Source of the DNA: an uncultured Lachnospiraceae bacterium
GTDB taxonomy: Bacteria; Bacillota; Clostridia; Lachnospirales; Lachnospiraceae
Assembly: GCA_910584585.1 (NCBI GenBank)
Contig: CAJUBP010000012.1
Span: forward strand, 1-64,000
Reading direction: 5' to 3'
DNA length: 64,000 nt
Shown here: positions 16,593 to 24,123 of the stretch, piece by piece
Numbering within the stretch: the stretch's first letter is position 1
Layout of the letters: each line of letters begins with the position of its first letter
Notes under the pieces: generated by a model
Told to the model about the DNA's origin: nothing
Databases searched by the model: none
Seen by the model: only the letters and a program-made list of their open reading frames with translations
Translations under genes and position numbers: made by a program

Positions 16593-17873
16593 TTGAAGAA
16601 AAGATGGAACAAAGGCTGGCTCTATGTTTTAGGAGCGGCGGCAGGCGTTTTTCTATTGTCAGGGAAGGTATATGGAGCGGAACTGACGTCTCACGAAGCG
16701 TTCTCGGAACTGCCGGAGGAAAAGGCATCTTACGGAGCGTTCTCAGAAGTGCCGGAGGAAAAGGGGTCCCACGAAGCGTTCTCAGAACTGCCGGAGGAAG
16801 CCTTTCCCGGCAGCGGCGAAACACTGGAATCCTACCTGGCAGAATTGGATTTCTCCGATATTGATGAAATGCTGGGGCAGCAGGAGAGCACCCAGGAGCT
16901 GGATTTTAAGGGGCTGGTGGAACGATTGGTGAACGGGGAGGAAATCGACAAGGAATGGCTGCTAAAAGAAGCATTAAGTCTGGTATTCGGGGAAATTGCC
17001 GCCTTTCGGAAAACGCTGGTGCAGATTGTGCTGCTGTGCATGGTATTTGCTATTTTATATAATTTTGCGGATGTATTTGAGAATCCGGCGGTAACGGAAA
17101 TCAGCTTTTATCTGGTGTATATGCTGCTTTTGGTGCTGTTGATGCGATCCTTTTTTATTCTTCGGGATGTGTCGGAAGAGGTATTGGAAGAAATGATGGT
17201 ATTTCTGAAAGTGCTGATTCCCACATTTACTATGAGTATGGCGTTTTCCGGCCAGATAACCACGGCTGCGGGATTTTATGATATGACATTTCTTTTGATT
17301 TACGGGATAGAATGGGCCTTAAAATACCTGATTCTTCCGGCCGTGCAGATTTATATGACGCTGGAGCTTATGAATTATCTCACGGAGGAGGAGCTGCTGT
17401 CGAAAATGACAGAGCTATTGAAAACCGGCGTTGCCTGGGTGTTGAAATTCCTGTTTACCATTGTAATCGGAATCAATGTAGTGCAGAATCTTCTGACGCC
17501 GGTGATAGACACCTTTAAAACAGGTCTGATTTCTAAGACTGCGGGATTGCTCCCCGGACTTGGAACTTCCATCAACGCTGTCACAGAGATTATGGTGGGT
17601 TCCGGGATTATCATTAAAAACGGAATCGGGCTTGCGGCAATCCTGGTGCTCTTGGTCCTGTGCGCGGAACCGCTGATCAAAGTCGGCGTTATGACTTTTC
17701 TCTATAAAATCCTGGCCGCTGTCATTCAGCCCATTTCGGACAAACGGATGATTGGATGTATCAGCAGCGCGGGAGAGAGCGGGAGGATGCTGGGAAAGGT
17801 GGTGGTGACCACAGCGGTGATGTTTCTGGTAACCATTGCCATGGTGACGGCGGCCACCACATTTAACCATTAA
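16593..17873 (+). CDS. spoIIIAE: Stage III sporulation protein AE
   Basis: This protein of about 426 residues has a signal peptide (MKKRWNKGWL, hydrophobic core, KVYGA) and then an extracytoplasmic segment. That segment holds three tandem copies of an HEAFSELPEEK-type unit (16690-16800), unusual for the family. A multi-span domain of 6-7 helices follows, ending at NH. It is a SpoIIIA channel component. GAGGTGG (16581-16587) lies 6 bases before TTG 16593, giving an MKK start; GTG 16584, three codons earlier, is the alternative. Confidence 0.9.
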   Translation: MKKRWNKGWLYVLGAAAGVFLLSGKVYGAELTSHEAFSELPEEKASYGAFSEVPEEKGSHEAFSELPEEAFPGSGETLESYLAELDFSDIDEMLGQQESTQELDFKGLVERLVNGEEIDKEWLLKEALSLVFGEIAAFRKTLVQIVLLCMVFAILYNFADVFENPAVTEISFYLVYMLLLVLLMRSFFILRDVSEEVLEEMMVFLKVLIPTFTMSMAFSGQITTAAGFYDMTFLLIYGIEWALKYLILPAVQIYMTLELMNYLTEEELLSKMTELLKTGVAWVLKFLFTIVIGINVVQNLLTPVIDTFKTGLISKTAGLLPGLGTSINAVTEIMVGSGIIIKNGIGLAAILVLLVLCAEPLIKVGVMTFLYKILAAVIQPISDKRMIGCISSAGESGRMLGKVVVTTAVMFLVTIAMVTAATTFNH

Positions 17874-17895
17874 AATACTGTCAATGGAGGCTGTA

Positions 17896-18447
17896 ATGGA
17901 AATTGTCTATACCTGGGTGAAAAATATTGTCTGTTTTTATATTTTTATGAATATCATCATTCATCTGCTGCCCCGGGAAAGTTACCGGAAGTATGTCAGG
18001 TTTTTTTCCGGAATGCTGTTAATGATTTTAGTGGCCACGCCGGTGCTGTCTGTGCTGGGAAAAGAAGATGTATTGATGCAGAAAATCAATCAGGCGGGGT
18101 TTTTCCAGGAACTGGACAATATCAAGCTGGATACTGCGCATCTGGAGCAGACCCAGAAAAAAGTGTATCTCCGGGAATATGAGCGGGCAATCGCGATGGA
18201 TATTGGAAGGATCGCTGAGGGAAAGGGACTGCGTCCCCTCAGGGTAGAGGTGCGCCTGTCAGAGGATTACCAGGTGGAGTCCATAGATATGGAGGTGAGC
18301 AAAGCCGAAGAGGACGCTGCGGTTCCGAACGTATCATTCGGAGACGGCAGCGGGGAATATTCCGGTGCAGGCGAATTAAAGCGGGAATTGACAGAGTTCT
18401 ACCGTCTGGAGGAAGAGCGGATTGAAATTGCGGTGCAGGGGGAGTAA
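17896..18447 (+). CDS. spoIIIAF: Stage III sporulation protein AF
   Basis: This 183-residue protein has two N-terminal membrane segments (residues ~8-25 and ~36-55) and a soluble alpha/beta domain. The soluble domain resembles the ring-building motif of secretin-type proteins, as known for SpoIIIAF. TGGAGG (17885-17890) lies 5 bases before ATG 17896; the ATG at 17884 overlaps that site and is rejected. The arrangement matches the operon order in Bacillus. Confidence 0.92.
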   Translation: MEIVYTWVKNIVCFYIFMNIIIHLLPRESYRKYVRFFSGMLLMILVATPVLSVLGKEDVLMQKINQAGFFQELDNIKLDTAHLEQTQKKVYLREYERAIAMDIGRIAEGKGLRPLRVEVRLSEDYQVESIDMEVSKAEEDAAVPNVSFGDGSGEYSGAGELKRELTEFYRLEEERIEIAVQGE

Positions 18448-18514
18448 AGTGGCAGGAAATTCGCGTTATGCAGTGTAAAGATGTCTGTCATAGATTGTTT
18501 GTGACGGAAAGGGA

Positions 18515-19108
18515 ATGGTAAAAATCATGAAAAAGAGGGAATGGTTTTCTCTGGAAAAAATAAAGGGAATATCCAAAAATCAGCTTTTAATCGGGGGACT
18601 GGCAGGGATTTTGCTGCTGATCATTGCCCTGCCGGCAGAAACGGATAAAAAAGGGGAACAGAGAGTGCCAAAAGAAGATAACAGCGGTCAGACAGAACAG
18701 GATACTGGGAATGATTCCAGTTACGGAAAGGAACTGGAACGGAAGCTGGAGCGGATTTTGGGGGAGATGGAGGGAGTGGGCAAGGTAGAGGTAATGATTA
18801 CGCTGAAAGATGACGGGGAGAGGATTTTAGAGAAAGATATTACCCGCAGCAGCCAGGAAACTGCAGAGGAAGACGGAACCGTAAAGCGGAATACCCGTGA
18901 AAGCCAGTATCAGGAGGAAACGGTATTTTCCAAAGAAACGGACCAGGGACAGCCTTTTGTGGCAAAAGAAACGGCTCCTTTGGTGGAGGGAGTGCTGGTG
19001 GTGGCGGAGGGAGGTGAGAACGCGAAAACAGTAAAAAATATTTCCGATGCGGTTTTGGCATTATTTCCAGTGGAAGTACATAAAATTAAGGTAGTTAAGA
19101 TGAATTGA
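18515..19108 (+). CDS. spoIIIAG: Stage III sporulation protein AG
   Basis: This 197-residue protein has one N-terminal membrane segment (LLIGGLAGILLLIIAL) and an extracytoplasmic domain. In Bacillus that domain forms a large 30-mer ring in the intermembrane space. The conserved region LERILGEMEGVGKVEVMITL is present, followed by the family's variable insert and the APLVEGVLVVAEGG motif. ATG 18515 is taken as the start; ATG 18527 (MKKREW) is an alternative with longer spacing from GGAAAGGGA. Confidence 0.92.
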   Translation: MVKIMKKREWFSLEKIKGISKNQLLIGGLAGILLLIIALPAETDKKGEQRVPKEDNSGQTEQDTGNDSSYGKELERKLERILGEMEGVGKVEVMITLKDDGERILEKDITRSSQETAEEDGTVKRNTRESQYQEETVFSKETDQGQPFVAKETAPLVEGVLVVAEGGENAKTVKNISDAVLALFPVEVHKIKVVKMN

Positions 19109-19124
19109 CAGGAGGGCTTAAGTT

Positions 19125-19925
19125 TTGAAGAAAGTATTTAAAAAGAACCAGATTATTATTACGGCTCTGGCTCTTATGATTGCTGTGGCGGGCTATCTGC
19201 AGTATACCGGAAGCCGGAGTGACAGCGATCTGGCCAAGGAAGCCAGCGCGGACACCAATGAAAGTACATATGAAATATCCGATGAAGACATGTACAGCGC
19301 AGAGGATATTTTCACAGACACAGAAGCCAGTGAGGAAACTGCAGCCGAGGCTCAGGACGCGGACCTGGGAATTAAGACAGGCGAGGAGATTGCGAAGGCC
19401 AACGGCCAGAGTGAAGGCGTAGACAATCCGGGCGAGGCTGTGCTTACCAGCACCAATGTAAACAGTGTGGATTTTGCGTCGGAAGTGAAACTGAACCGGG
19501 AGCAGGTCCGTTCCCAGAATAAGGCTTCCCTGTTGGAGATTATCAACAATACAGGCATCGGAGAAGAGCAGAAGCAGGACGCCATCAATGCCATGATTGC
19601 CATGACGGATATCGCGGAGCGGGAAGCGGCTGCTGAGATGCTGCTGGAGGCAAAAGGATTTACCGATGTGGTAGTGAGCATTACAGACGGCAATGCGGAT
19701 GTGGTTTTGAACATGGGAGAGGTTACAGACGCGAAGCGGGCCCAGGTGGAGGATATTGTAAAACGCAAGACCAACGTGCAGGCGGAGAATATTATTATTA
19801 CGCCCATTCAGAATTCTTCAGGAGAAACCCAGGAGACGCCTTCCGGGGAAACTCCGGCAGAGGGAGAGGGAACGGACGCGGCAGGAAGCGAAAGCGCGCC
19901 GGAGGAAAGTGTGCCTCAGGAATAA
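19125..19925 (+). CDS. spoIIIAH: Stage III sporulation protein AH
   Basis: This 266-residue protein has a signal anchor (KKNQIIITALALMIAVAGYLQY), an acidic linker and a C-terminal YscJ/FliF-like ring domain (residues ~140-230; EAAAEMLLEAKGFTDVVVSI). It binds SpoIIQ across the septum. The C-terminal 35 residues are Glu/Pro/Ser/Gly-rich and look disordered. It starts at TTG 19125 behind GGAGGG (19111-19116). It is the last gene of the operon. Confidence 0.94.
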   Translation: MKKVFKKNQIIITALALMIAVAGYLQYTGSRSDSDLAKEASADTNESTYEISDEDMYSAEDIFTDTEASEETAAEAQDADLGIKTGEEIAKANGQSEGVDNPGEAVLTSTNVNSVDFASEVKLNREQVRSQNKASLLEIINNTGIGEEQKQDAINAMIAMTDIAEREAAAEMLLEAKGFTDVVVSITDGNADVVLNMGEVTDAKRAQVEDIVKRKTNVQAENIIITPIQNSSGETQETPSGETPAEGEGTDAAGSESAPEESVPQE

Positions 19926-19956
19926 AATGAACGGTTCCGCTGCGGGCAGCGGGGGT

Positions 19957-20055
19957 ATTGCATTCGGTATTTTTTGCGGAATGCGGGGGTCTGGTCATTG
20001 AGACATGAAACCCCTGGTGGGCATTGCATTCGGTATTCTTTTGCGGAATGCGGGG
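19957..20055. repeat. Two direct copies of a small hairpin unit
   Basis: A 32-33-base unit (ATTGCATTCGGTATT, then TTTTGCGGAATGCGGGG) occurs at 19957-19988 and 20023-20055. Each unit folds as GCATTC/GGAATGC. They lie in the gene-free stretch 19926-20419, which otherwise holds a terminator and the promoter of the next gene. Confidence 0.6.
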
Positions 20056-20093
20056 AGCGGCCGGGAATTTCAAGTTGCGGCGGCAATAAAGGC

Positions 20094-20121
20094 AGGGAGC
20101 TGGGAGGCTCCCTGTTTTTAT
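20094..20121 (+). terminator. Terminator of the spoIIIA operon
   Basis: AGGGAGC, loop TGGGA, then GCTCCCT followed by GTTTTTATA. A classic rho-independent structure. Confidence 0.85.
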
Positions 20122-20254
20122 ATACTTTTACAGTATTATTACCGGATATTTGCGTCTTAAATATTCGGATAATTTGGGTTTTGTAAATGAAATTAGCTGT
20201 GAATAGTAAGGAATTGCGGAAAAAATAAGTGACAAATTAACACGAAAAAGGTAT

Positions 20255-20282
20255 TTGCAATTATTTGTTAAATAAGTATAAT
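20255..20282 (+). promoter_or_regulatory. Promoter of the C39-like peptidase gene
   Basis: TTGCAA (20255-20260), 16 bases, then TATAAT (20277-20282). This leaves a leader of about 130 bases. Confidence 0.6.
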
Positions 20283-20419
20283 AGAAAGAAAGAATGGCAA
20301 TGATTTTGCAGATGAAAGCAGCCAGATGTCTGCAAATTGCTGAAGTATGGAAAAGCCTTCGGGATGGAAGAAAAATCAGTTTTTTAGGAACTGTTTTGAT
20401 TTACGGAAAGGTACACAGA

Positions 20420-21277
20420 ATGAAAGATACTAGGAAAAAATATCTGTCCGCACTGGTGGTTCTGTTATTTTTGTTTCTGCTCACTTTTTTGATTCTGTAT
20501 TTAAAGCAGAAAGACAGGACGCAGGTGCAGGAGGCAGAAGTTGAAGAGGGCGGGCAGACAGAGGAGAAGAGTTTGTATGCGGGAACCGCAAGGTGGCTGG
20601 AAGAGAATCTCAGCGAAATAGAGGAGATGGAGCGTATTCAGCCAGTGATTCAGGAGGAAATGGTTTATTCGTTTCTGCAGGGCCCCAGATCCTGGAGCGA
20701 AGGCATTCCCTGGTCGGGGGAGTGGAGCGAATTTGAGGTGGAGGGCAATCCTTTCGGCGGTTTTGGATGCGGTTTGTGCTGCATGGCAAATATTTACAAT
20801 ACCCTTTCCCCCTATGAAGTGTCTCCCTGGGATATGTTTGAACATGCCAAAATTGCTTCTGATTATAAGCCCGGCGGGGAATACGGAGCCATAGACTGGG
20901 AGGCGATGGGCTGTGCTTTGAGTGTCTGCGGGATCAGAAATGAACTTCACACAAAGCCCAGGACGTATGAAGAGTTTCAGCAGCAGGTGCGGAATGCCAA
21001 ATCAGCCATTGTCCTGGTCAGCAGCGGAAATGACGATTCCTTTTGGACGAATACGCCGGGGCATTATGTCAATATCTGGCTGTACCAGGAAGACGGCACC
21101 GTGTTTCTGGCAGAACCTGGGAATCCTGAGAATAACCGTTTACGGATACCCCTGCGCTATATTTATGACGCATTGAAGACTGTCAGCAGGTTTCAATACC
21201 TTCTGGTCAAAGATTACGTTCATGAGGATAACCGGTGGCGGGCAAACGGAATTAATGAAAACTGGAACCGGCCCTGA
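20420..21277 (+). CDS. Membrane-anchored C39-like cysteine peptidase
   Basis: This 285-residue protein has an N-terminal signal anchor (KKYLSALVVLLFLFLLTFLILYL), a coiled, acidic linker, and a papain-fold domain with Cys in FGCGLCCMAN and His in TPGHYVNIW. These fit the C39-like family, which includes bacteriocin-leader peptidases and many uncharacterised surface proteases. GGAAAGG (20405-20411) supports ATG 20420; the longer frame has no ribosome binding site. The domain probably faces the cell exterior. The substrate is unknown. No ABC transporter is fused or adjacent, so a bacteriocin-processing role is not supported. Confidence 0.72.
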   Translation: MKDTRKKYLSALVVLLFLFLLTFLILYLKQKDRTQVQEAEVEEGGQTEEKSLYAGTARWLEENLSEIEEMERIQPVIQEEMVYSFLQGPRSWSEGIPWSGEWSEFEVEGNPFGGFGCGLCCMANIYNTLSPYEVSPWDMFEHAKIASDYKPGGEYGAIDWEAMGCALSVCGIRNELHTKPRTYEEFQQQVRNAKSAIVLVSSGNDDSFWTNTPGHYVNIWLYQEDGTVFLAEPGNPENNRLRIPLRYIYDALKTVSRFQYLLVKDYVHEDNRWRANGINENWNRP

Positions 21278-21377
21278 AATCCGCCGCCGGCAGGCCGCAA
21301 GGGCAGATGAGAACAGGGCCTGAAAAAAGCACAAATTTTTAGAAAACGAGGCGAATGGAAGATGAATGGACGCCGCA

Positions 21378-21415
21378 GTGCCTGCTGTGATATTTGATAT
21401 CGCAGCAGGCACTGC
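21378..21415. repeat. Small perfect-looking hairpin
   Basis: AGTGCCTGCTG(TGATA) pairs with (TATCG)CAGCAGGCACT, with little loop. No U-tract follows on the + strand. It could be a terminator for the peptidase gene or part of the neighbouring repeat cluster. Confidence 0.4.
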
Positions 21416-21502
21416 AGGTAAAGTTCATGTTCTGTCAGCCCCGTTTTTTGTGATGCCTCTGAAATTATGCGGACATGCAGAGGAAACTGAGATGTTATTT
21501 TT

Positions 21503-21605
21503 CACGGGGCTGTCGGAAAATGAACTTTGTATGCAATATATAGTATGAAGCCTGATATTTTATACTATATATTGTGTAAATCTTCCATTTCCCGACAGCC
21601 CCGTG
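21503..21605. mobile_element. Palindromic MITE-like element, family A copy 1
   Basis: This ~103-base imperfect palindrome has CACGGGGCTGTCGG at the left and CCCGACAGCCCCGTG at the right, with an AT-rich centre containing CAATATATAG and CTATATATTGTG. A clear relative lies at 27529-27626. It occupies the gap before the PadR gene; the rest of 21278-21502 shows a second small palindrome (GTGCCTGCTGTGATA, 21378-21411) and no gene. Confidence 0.7.
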
Positions 21606-21652
21606 AATTGTAATACTGAGATAAATAGATTAAAAATTTCAATATTTTTATA

Positions 21653-21682
21653 TTGACAATAGTGTGCGATATACACTATAAT
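21653..21682 (+). promoter_or_regulatory. PadR promoter with overlapping operator palindrome
   Basis: TTGACA (21653-21658) and TATAAT (21677-21682) flank an inverted repeat ATAGTGT-N7-ACACTAT (21659-21679). Binding of the regulator there would block RNA polymerase, so autorepression by the downstream PadR protein is the simplest reading. Confidence 0.7.
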
Positions 21683-21701
21683 GAGAAAAAGAGGTGATAC
21701 T

Positions 21702-22040
21702 TTGAGTGAAAAAAAAGAAATCATGGAAAACCTTTTGCTGGAACTGAGGCGGGGAACGCTGGTTTTAAGCGTATTAAGCCAGCTTCATGTACCCAAGTAC
21801 GGCTATGCGCTGGTACAGAGCCTGGAGGAGAAGGGCGTGGCGATTGAAACGAATACCCTGTATCCTCTGCTGCGGCGGTTGGAGAAACAGGGGCTTCTGG
21901 TAAGTGAATGGGAAACAGGAGGCTCTAAGCCCAGGAAATACTACAGAAGGACAGAGGCCGGCGATGAAGTATATGAGAAGCTGAAAGAGCAGTGGAAGAG
22001 TATTGCTGTGAATATGGAGAAGCTATTGGAAGAAAGTTAA
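21702..22040 (+). CDS. PadR-family transcriptional regulator
   Basis: This 112-residue winged-helix protein carries the PadR motif: LVLSVLSQLHVPKYGYAL, then the recognition region TNTLYPLLRRLEKQGLL, the wing (KPRKYYR) and a C-terminal dimer helix. GAGGTG (21691-21696) sits before TTG 21702. The ATG at 21681 lies inside the -10 box, so it cannot be the start. It is encoded 39 bases before a HAAS-domain membrane protein, the common partner of PadR regulators in Firmicutes. It probably represses its own operon through the palindrome in its promoter. Confidence 0.9.
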   Translation: MSEKKEIMENLLLELRRGTLVLSVLSQLHVPKYGYALVQSLEEKGVAIETNTLYPLLRRLEKQGLLVSEWETGGSKPRKYYRRTEAGDEVYEKLKEQWKSIAVNMEKLLEES

Positions 22041-22079
22041 GCGAACGGCGCCGGGTTCTGGCGCGGAATGGAGGAAGAA

Positions 22080-23120
22080 ATGTCGGTGGAAAATAATGAA
22101 ATGATAGAACGCTATATTTACGAGGTTATTCGTCGGGTTCCTAAGAAGCAGAGGGAAGAAATCCGGCTGGAACTGGAGGAGCTGATTTCCGACATGATGG
22201 AGCAGGAAGGGGCAGAATTGGAAGCGGTTCTGACAAAATTAGGAGATCCCAGAGAATTTGCCCAGAAGTACAGCGGAAGGCATAATTATCTGATTGGGCC
22301 GGAATATTACGGGGATTATTGCTGGATGATGAAGGTTTTTCTGATTTCTGCGCTTGCGTTCCATCTGGTTTCCATAATCTTTCAGGCTGTATTTTCACCT
22401 GGTTTGCTGCTGACGCTGTCCTTTTATGTGGAAACGGTAGTTACCAATACCCTGGTCAGCCTCTTTGGGGGATTTGGACTGCTGACGCTGATTTTTGCCG
22501 TATTTGAACGCTATCATGTCAGAGTGCAGATTAAGATTACCAGAGAAGAAGACTGGTCCGCAGAGAAATTAAGATCCTGGACGCCGGCAAAGCTGCCTCC
22601 GGTTCCGGATGAAAAAGCCCGGATCAGCCGGGGCGACTGCATTGTTGGAATTGTGTTTACTCTGCTGTTTGGACTGCTGCTGGTATTCGCGCCGGAATGG
22701 ACGGCCGGCATCAATGCGGGGGACGGGAGCTGGAAGGTTGTATCACCTTTTAATTACGGGGCATGGAATGTGGTTCTTCCGGTTTTGGTCATTGATATTG
22801 CAATAGAACTGGTAAATGAAATTATGAAGCTTCTGGCCGGCCGCTATTGCAGAAAAGTCATGATCAGCGGAATTCTATCAGGCGTTGCGGAGATCTTTTT
22901 GTCTGTGCTGCTGCTGAAAGTTCTGCCTTTCTGGAATCCGAATTTTGTCCGGGAATTGGAAGAAGCTTTGGAATTGAAAATTACTTCCCATGGGGATTTG
23001 CTCTTTTACTGGAATGACGGAGTGATTTCTAATATTCTTCTGATTGGCATTACAGTATTTACGCTGGCGGAAGTTGGCGTAACGGTTTACAAAACCTGCC
23101 GGTATAACTTCAAAGAATAG
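22080..23120 (+). CDS. HAAS-domain membrane protein, partner of PadR
   Basis: This 346-residue protein has an N-terminal HAAS domain (residues ~5-75; RYIYEVIRRVPKKQREEI, KLGDPREFAQKY). Four or more membrane spans follow in pairs (~90-115, 130-150, 185-205, 225-245, plus two near the end). HAAS proteins with PadR regulators are a recurring bacterial pair, thought to sense envelope or small-molecule signals; the details are unknown. GGAGG (22070-22074) lies 5 bases before ATG 22080; the ATG at 22068 contains the site itself. It overlaps no neighbour and is followed by a new promoter. Confidence 0.78.
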   Translation: MSVENNEMIERYIYEVIRRVPKKQREEIRLELEELISDMMEQEGAELEAVLTKLGDPREFAQKYSGRHNYLIGPEYYGDYCWMMKVFLISALAFHLVSIIFQAVFSPGLLLTLSFYVETVVTNTLVSLFGGFGLLTLIFAVFERYHVRVQIKITREEDWSAEKLRSWTPAKLPPVPDEKARISRGDCIVGIVFTLLFGLLLVFAPEWTAGINAGDGSWKVVSPFNYGAWNVVLPVLVIDIAIELVNEIMKLLAGRYCRKVMISGILSGVAEIFLSVLLLKVLPFWNPNFVRELEEALELKITSHGDLLFYWNDGVISNILLIGITVFTLAEVGVTVYKTCRYNFKE

Positions 23121-23170
23121 ATATCAAAAATAATATGTATGGGCGCAGGCAAAACAAAGTCCGGAACCTA

Positions 23171-23198
23171 TTGACAAACCGATTGAATGTGCTAAACT
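23171..23198 (+). promoter_or_regulatory. Promoter of the ilvN-type gene
   Basis: TTGACA (23171-23176), 16 bases, TAAACT (23193-23198). The predicted start of transcription (~23205) coincides with the left edge of a palindromic element. Confidence 0.65.
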
Positions 23199-23202
23199 AA
23201 TT

Positions 23203-23408
23203 AGAGCGTATTTGAAAAATCATTCCCACCATCTGCACTAAGGAATTCGCCAGGCTTCGCACCTGATACCCCTTAGCGCAAAGCATGCTCCGCTTTGCGA
23301 GATATTTGCGCCAAATTCAGGTTACATAGCCCGCTATGCGCCTTTCATTTGGCACAAATCTCCCATAAACTGTGACGCGCGTCTGGCAGAAAGCATTTTT
23401 CAAACAGG
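23203..23408. mobile_element. Palindromic MITE-like element, family B copy 1, forming the ilvN leader
   Basis: The left end AGAGCGTATTTGAAAAATCA and the right end (read in reverse complement) CCTGTTTGAAAAATGCTTTC form imperfect terminal inverted repeats of ~25 bases. Inside are two further hairpins: GCGCAAAGC/GCTTTGCG, and GAGATATTTG.GCCAAAT with ATTTGGC.CAAATCTC. The ends match those of 36300-36461. The element fills nearly all of the gene-free stretch 23121-23426, stops 18 bases before the ATG and lies downstream of the promoter. Confidence 0.7.
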
Positions 23409-23426
23409 AAAGGCAGGTTACAATAC

Positions 23427-23927
23427 ATGGAAAGACAGGCATTATCAATTCTGGTTGAGAATACGCCCAATGTACTCAGCCATGTGTCCGGTTTATTCAG
23501 CCGGAGAGGGTACAATATTGACAGTATTTCCGCCGGTGTGACGGCAGATCCCAGATTTACCAGAATTACGATTGTTTCAAGCGGCGATGAGCTGATTTTA
23601 GAGCAGATTGAGAAGCAGCTTGCCAAGCTGGAGGACGTTGTAGATATCAAGAAACTGGAGAACGGCAGTTCTGTGTGCCGGGAATTGATTTTAATCAAGA
23701 TCCGTGTAAAGAATACAGAGCGTCAGGCTGTAATCTCCCTGGCGGAGATTTTTAAGACCAAGATTGTGGACGTAACCAACGATTCCATGATGATTGAGCT
23801 GATCGGAAGCCAGAGCAAGTTAGACGCGTTTCTGGAACTGCTGGAGGGTTATGAGATACTGGAACTGGCAAGGACAGGCATTACAGGGCTTACCAGAGGC
23901 TCTTCGGATGTGAAAATGTTTGACTGA
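23427..23927 (+). CDS. ilvN: Acetolactate synthase regulatory (small) subunit
   Basis: This 166-residue protein has an N-terminal ACT domain (ALSILVENTPNVLSHVSGLFSRRGYNID) that binds the feedback inhibitor valine, and a C-terminal ALS_ss_C domain (ELLEGYEILELARTGITGLTRG). It activates and regulates the catalytic subunit of acetolactate synthase, the first common step of branched-chain amino-acid synthesis. The catalytic gene is not in this window. AAAGG and AGG lie 9-15 bases before the ATG, at the edge of the palindromic element. The symbol ilvN or ilvH cannot be separated by sequence. Confidence 0.92.
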   Translation: MERQALSILVENTPNVLSHVSGLFSRRGYNIDSISAGVTADPRFTRITIVSSGDELILEQIEKQLAKLEDVVDIKKLENGSSVCRELILIKIRVKNTERQAVISLAEIFKTKIVDVTNDSMMIELIGSQSKLDAFLELLEGYEILELARTGITGLTRGSSDVKMFD

Positions 23928-23950
23928 GAAATGGACAAAACAGGCATTAC

Positions 23951-24050
23951 GGCCTTAGATTGAAAAGCTGGCGGGAGAACGAAGCTTGTAATTCTTTCGA
24001 TGTGAGTATGAAAGGATTAGGGTCTTAGATTGAAAAGCTGGCAAAAGAAC
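23951..24050. repeat. Two 30-bp direct repeats before ilvC
   Basis: GGCCTTAGATTGAAAAGCTG (continuing to 23980) recurs at 24021-24050 as GGTCTTAGATTGAAAAGCTG, with only four or five mismatches over 30 bases. The units are 70 bases apart, in the ilvN-ilvC gap. Confidence 0.6.
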
Positions 24051-24123
24051 AGGTAGGAACCGCGTCCGCGCTGTAAGATACGGCGAAGATGCGATATTAT
24101 AAATATTTTAGGAGGATAAGAAA

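Noticed and set aside
20420..21277. Bacteriocin-processing system around the C39-like peptidase
   Set aside because: There is no ABC transporter, no double-glycine precursor peptide and no immunity gene nearby.
21278..21500. Possible gene in the gap after the C39-like peptidase
   Set aside because: The short frames have poor starts and overlap hairpins; no family features.
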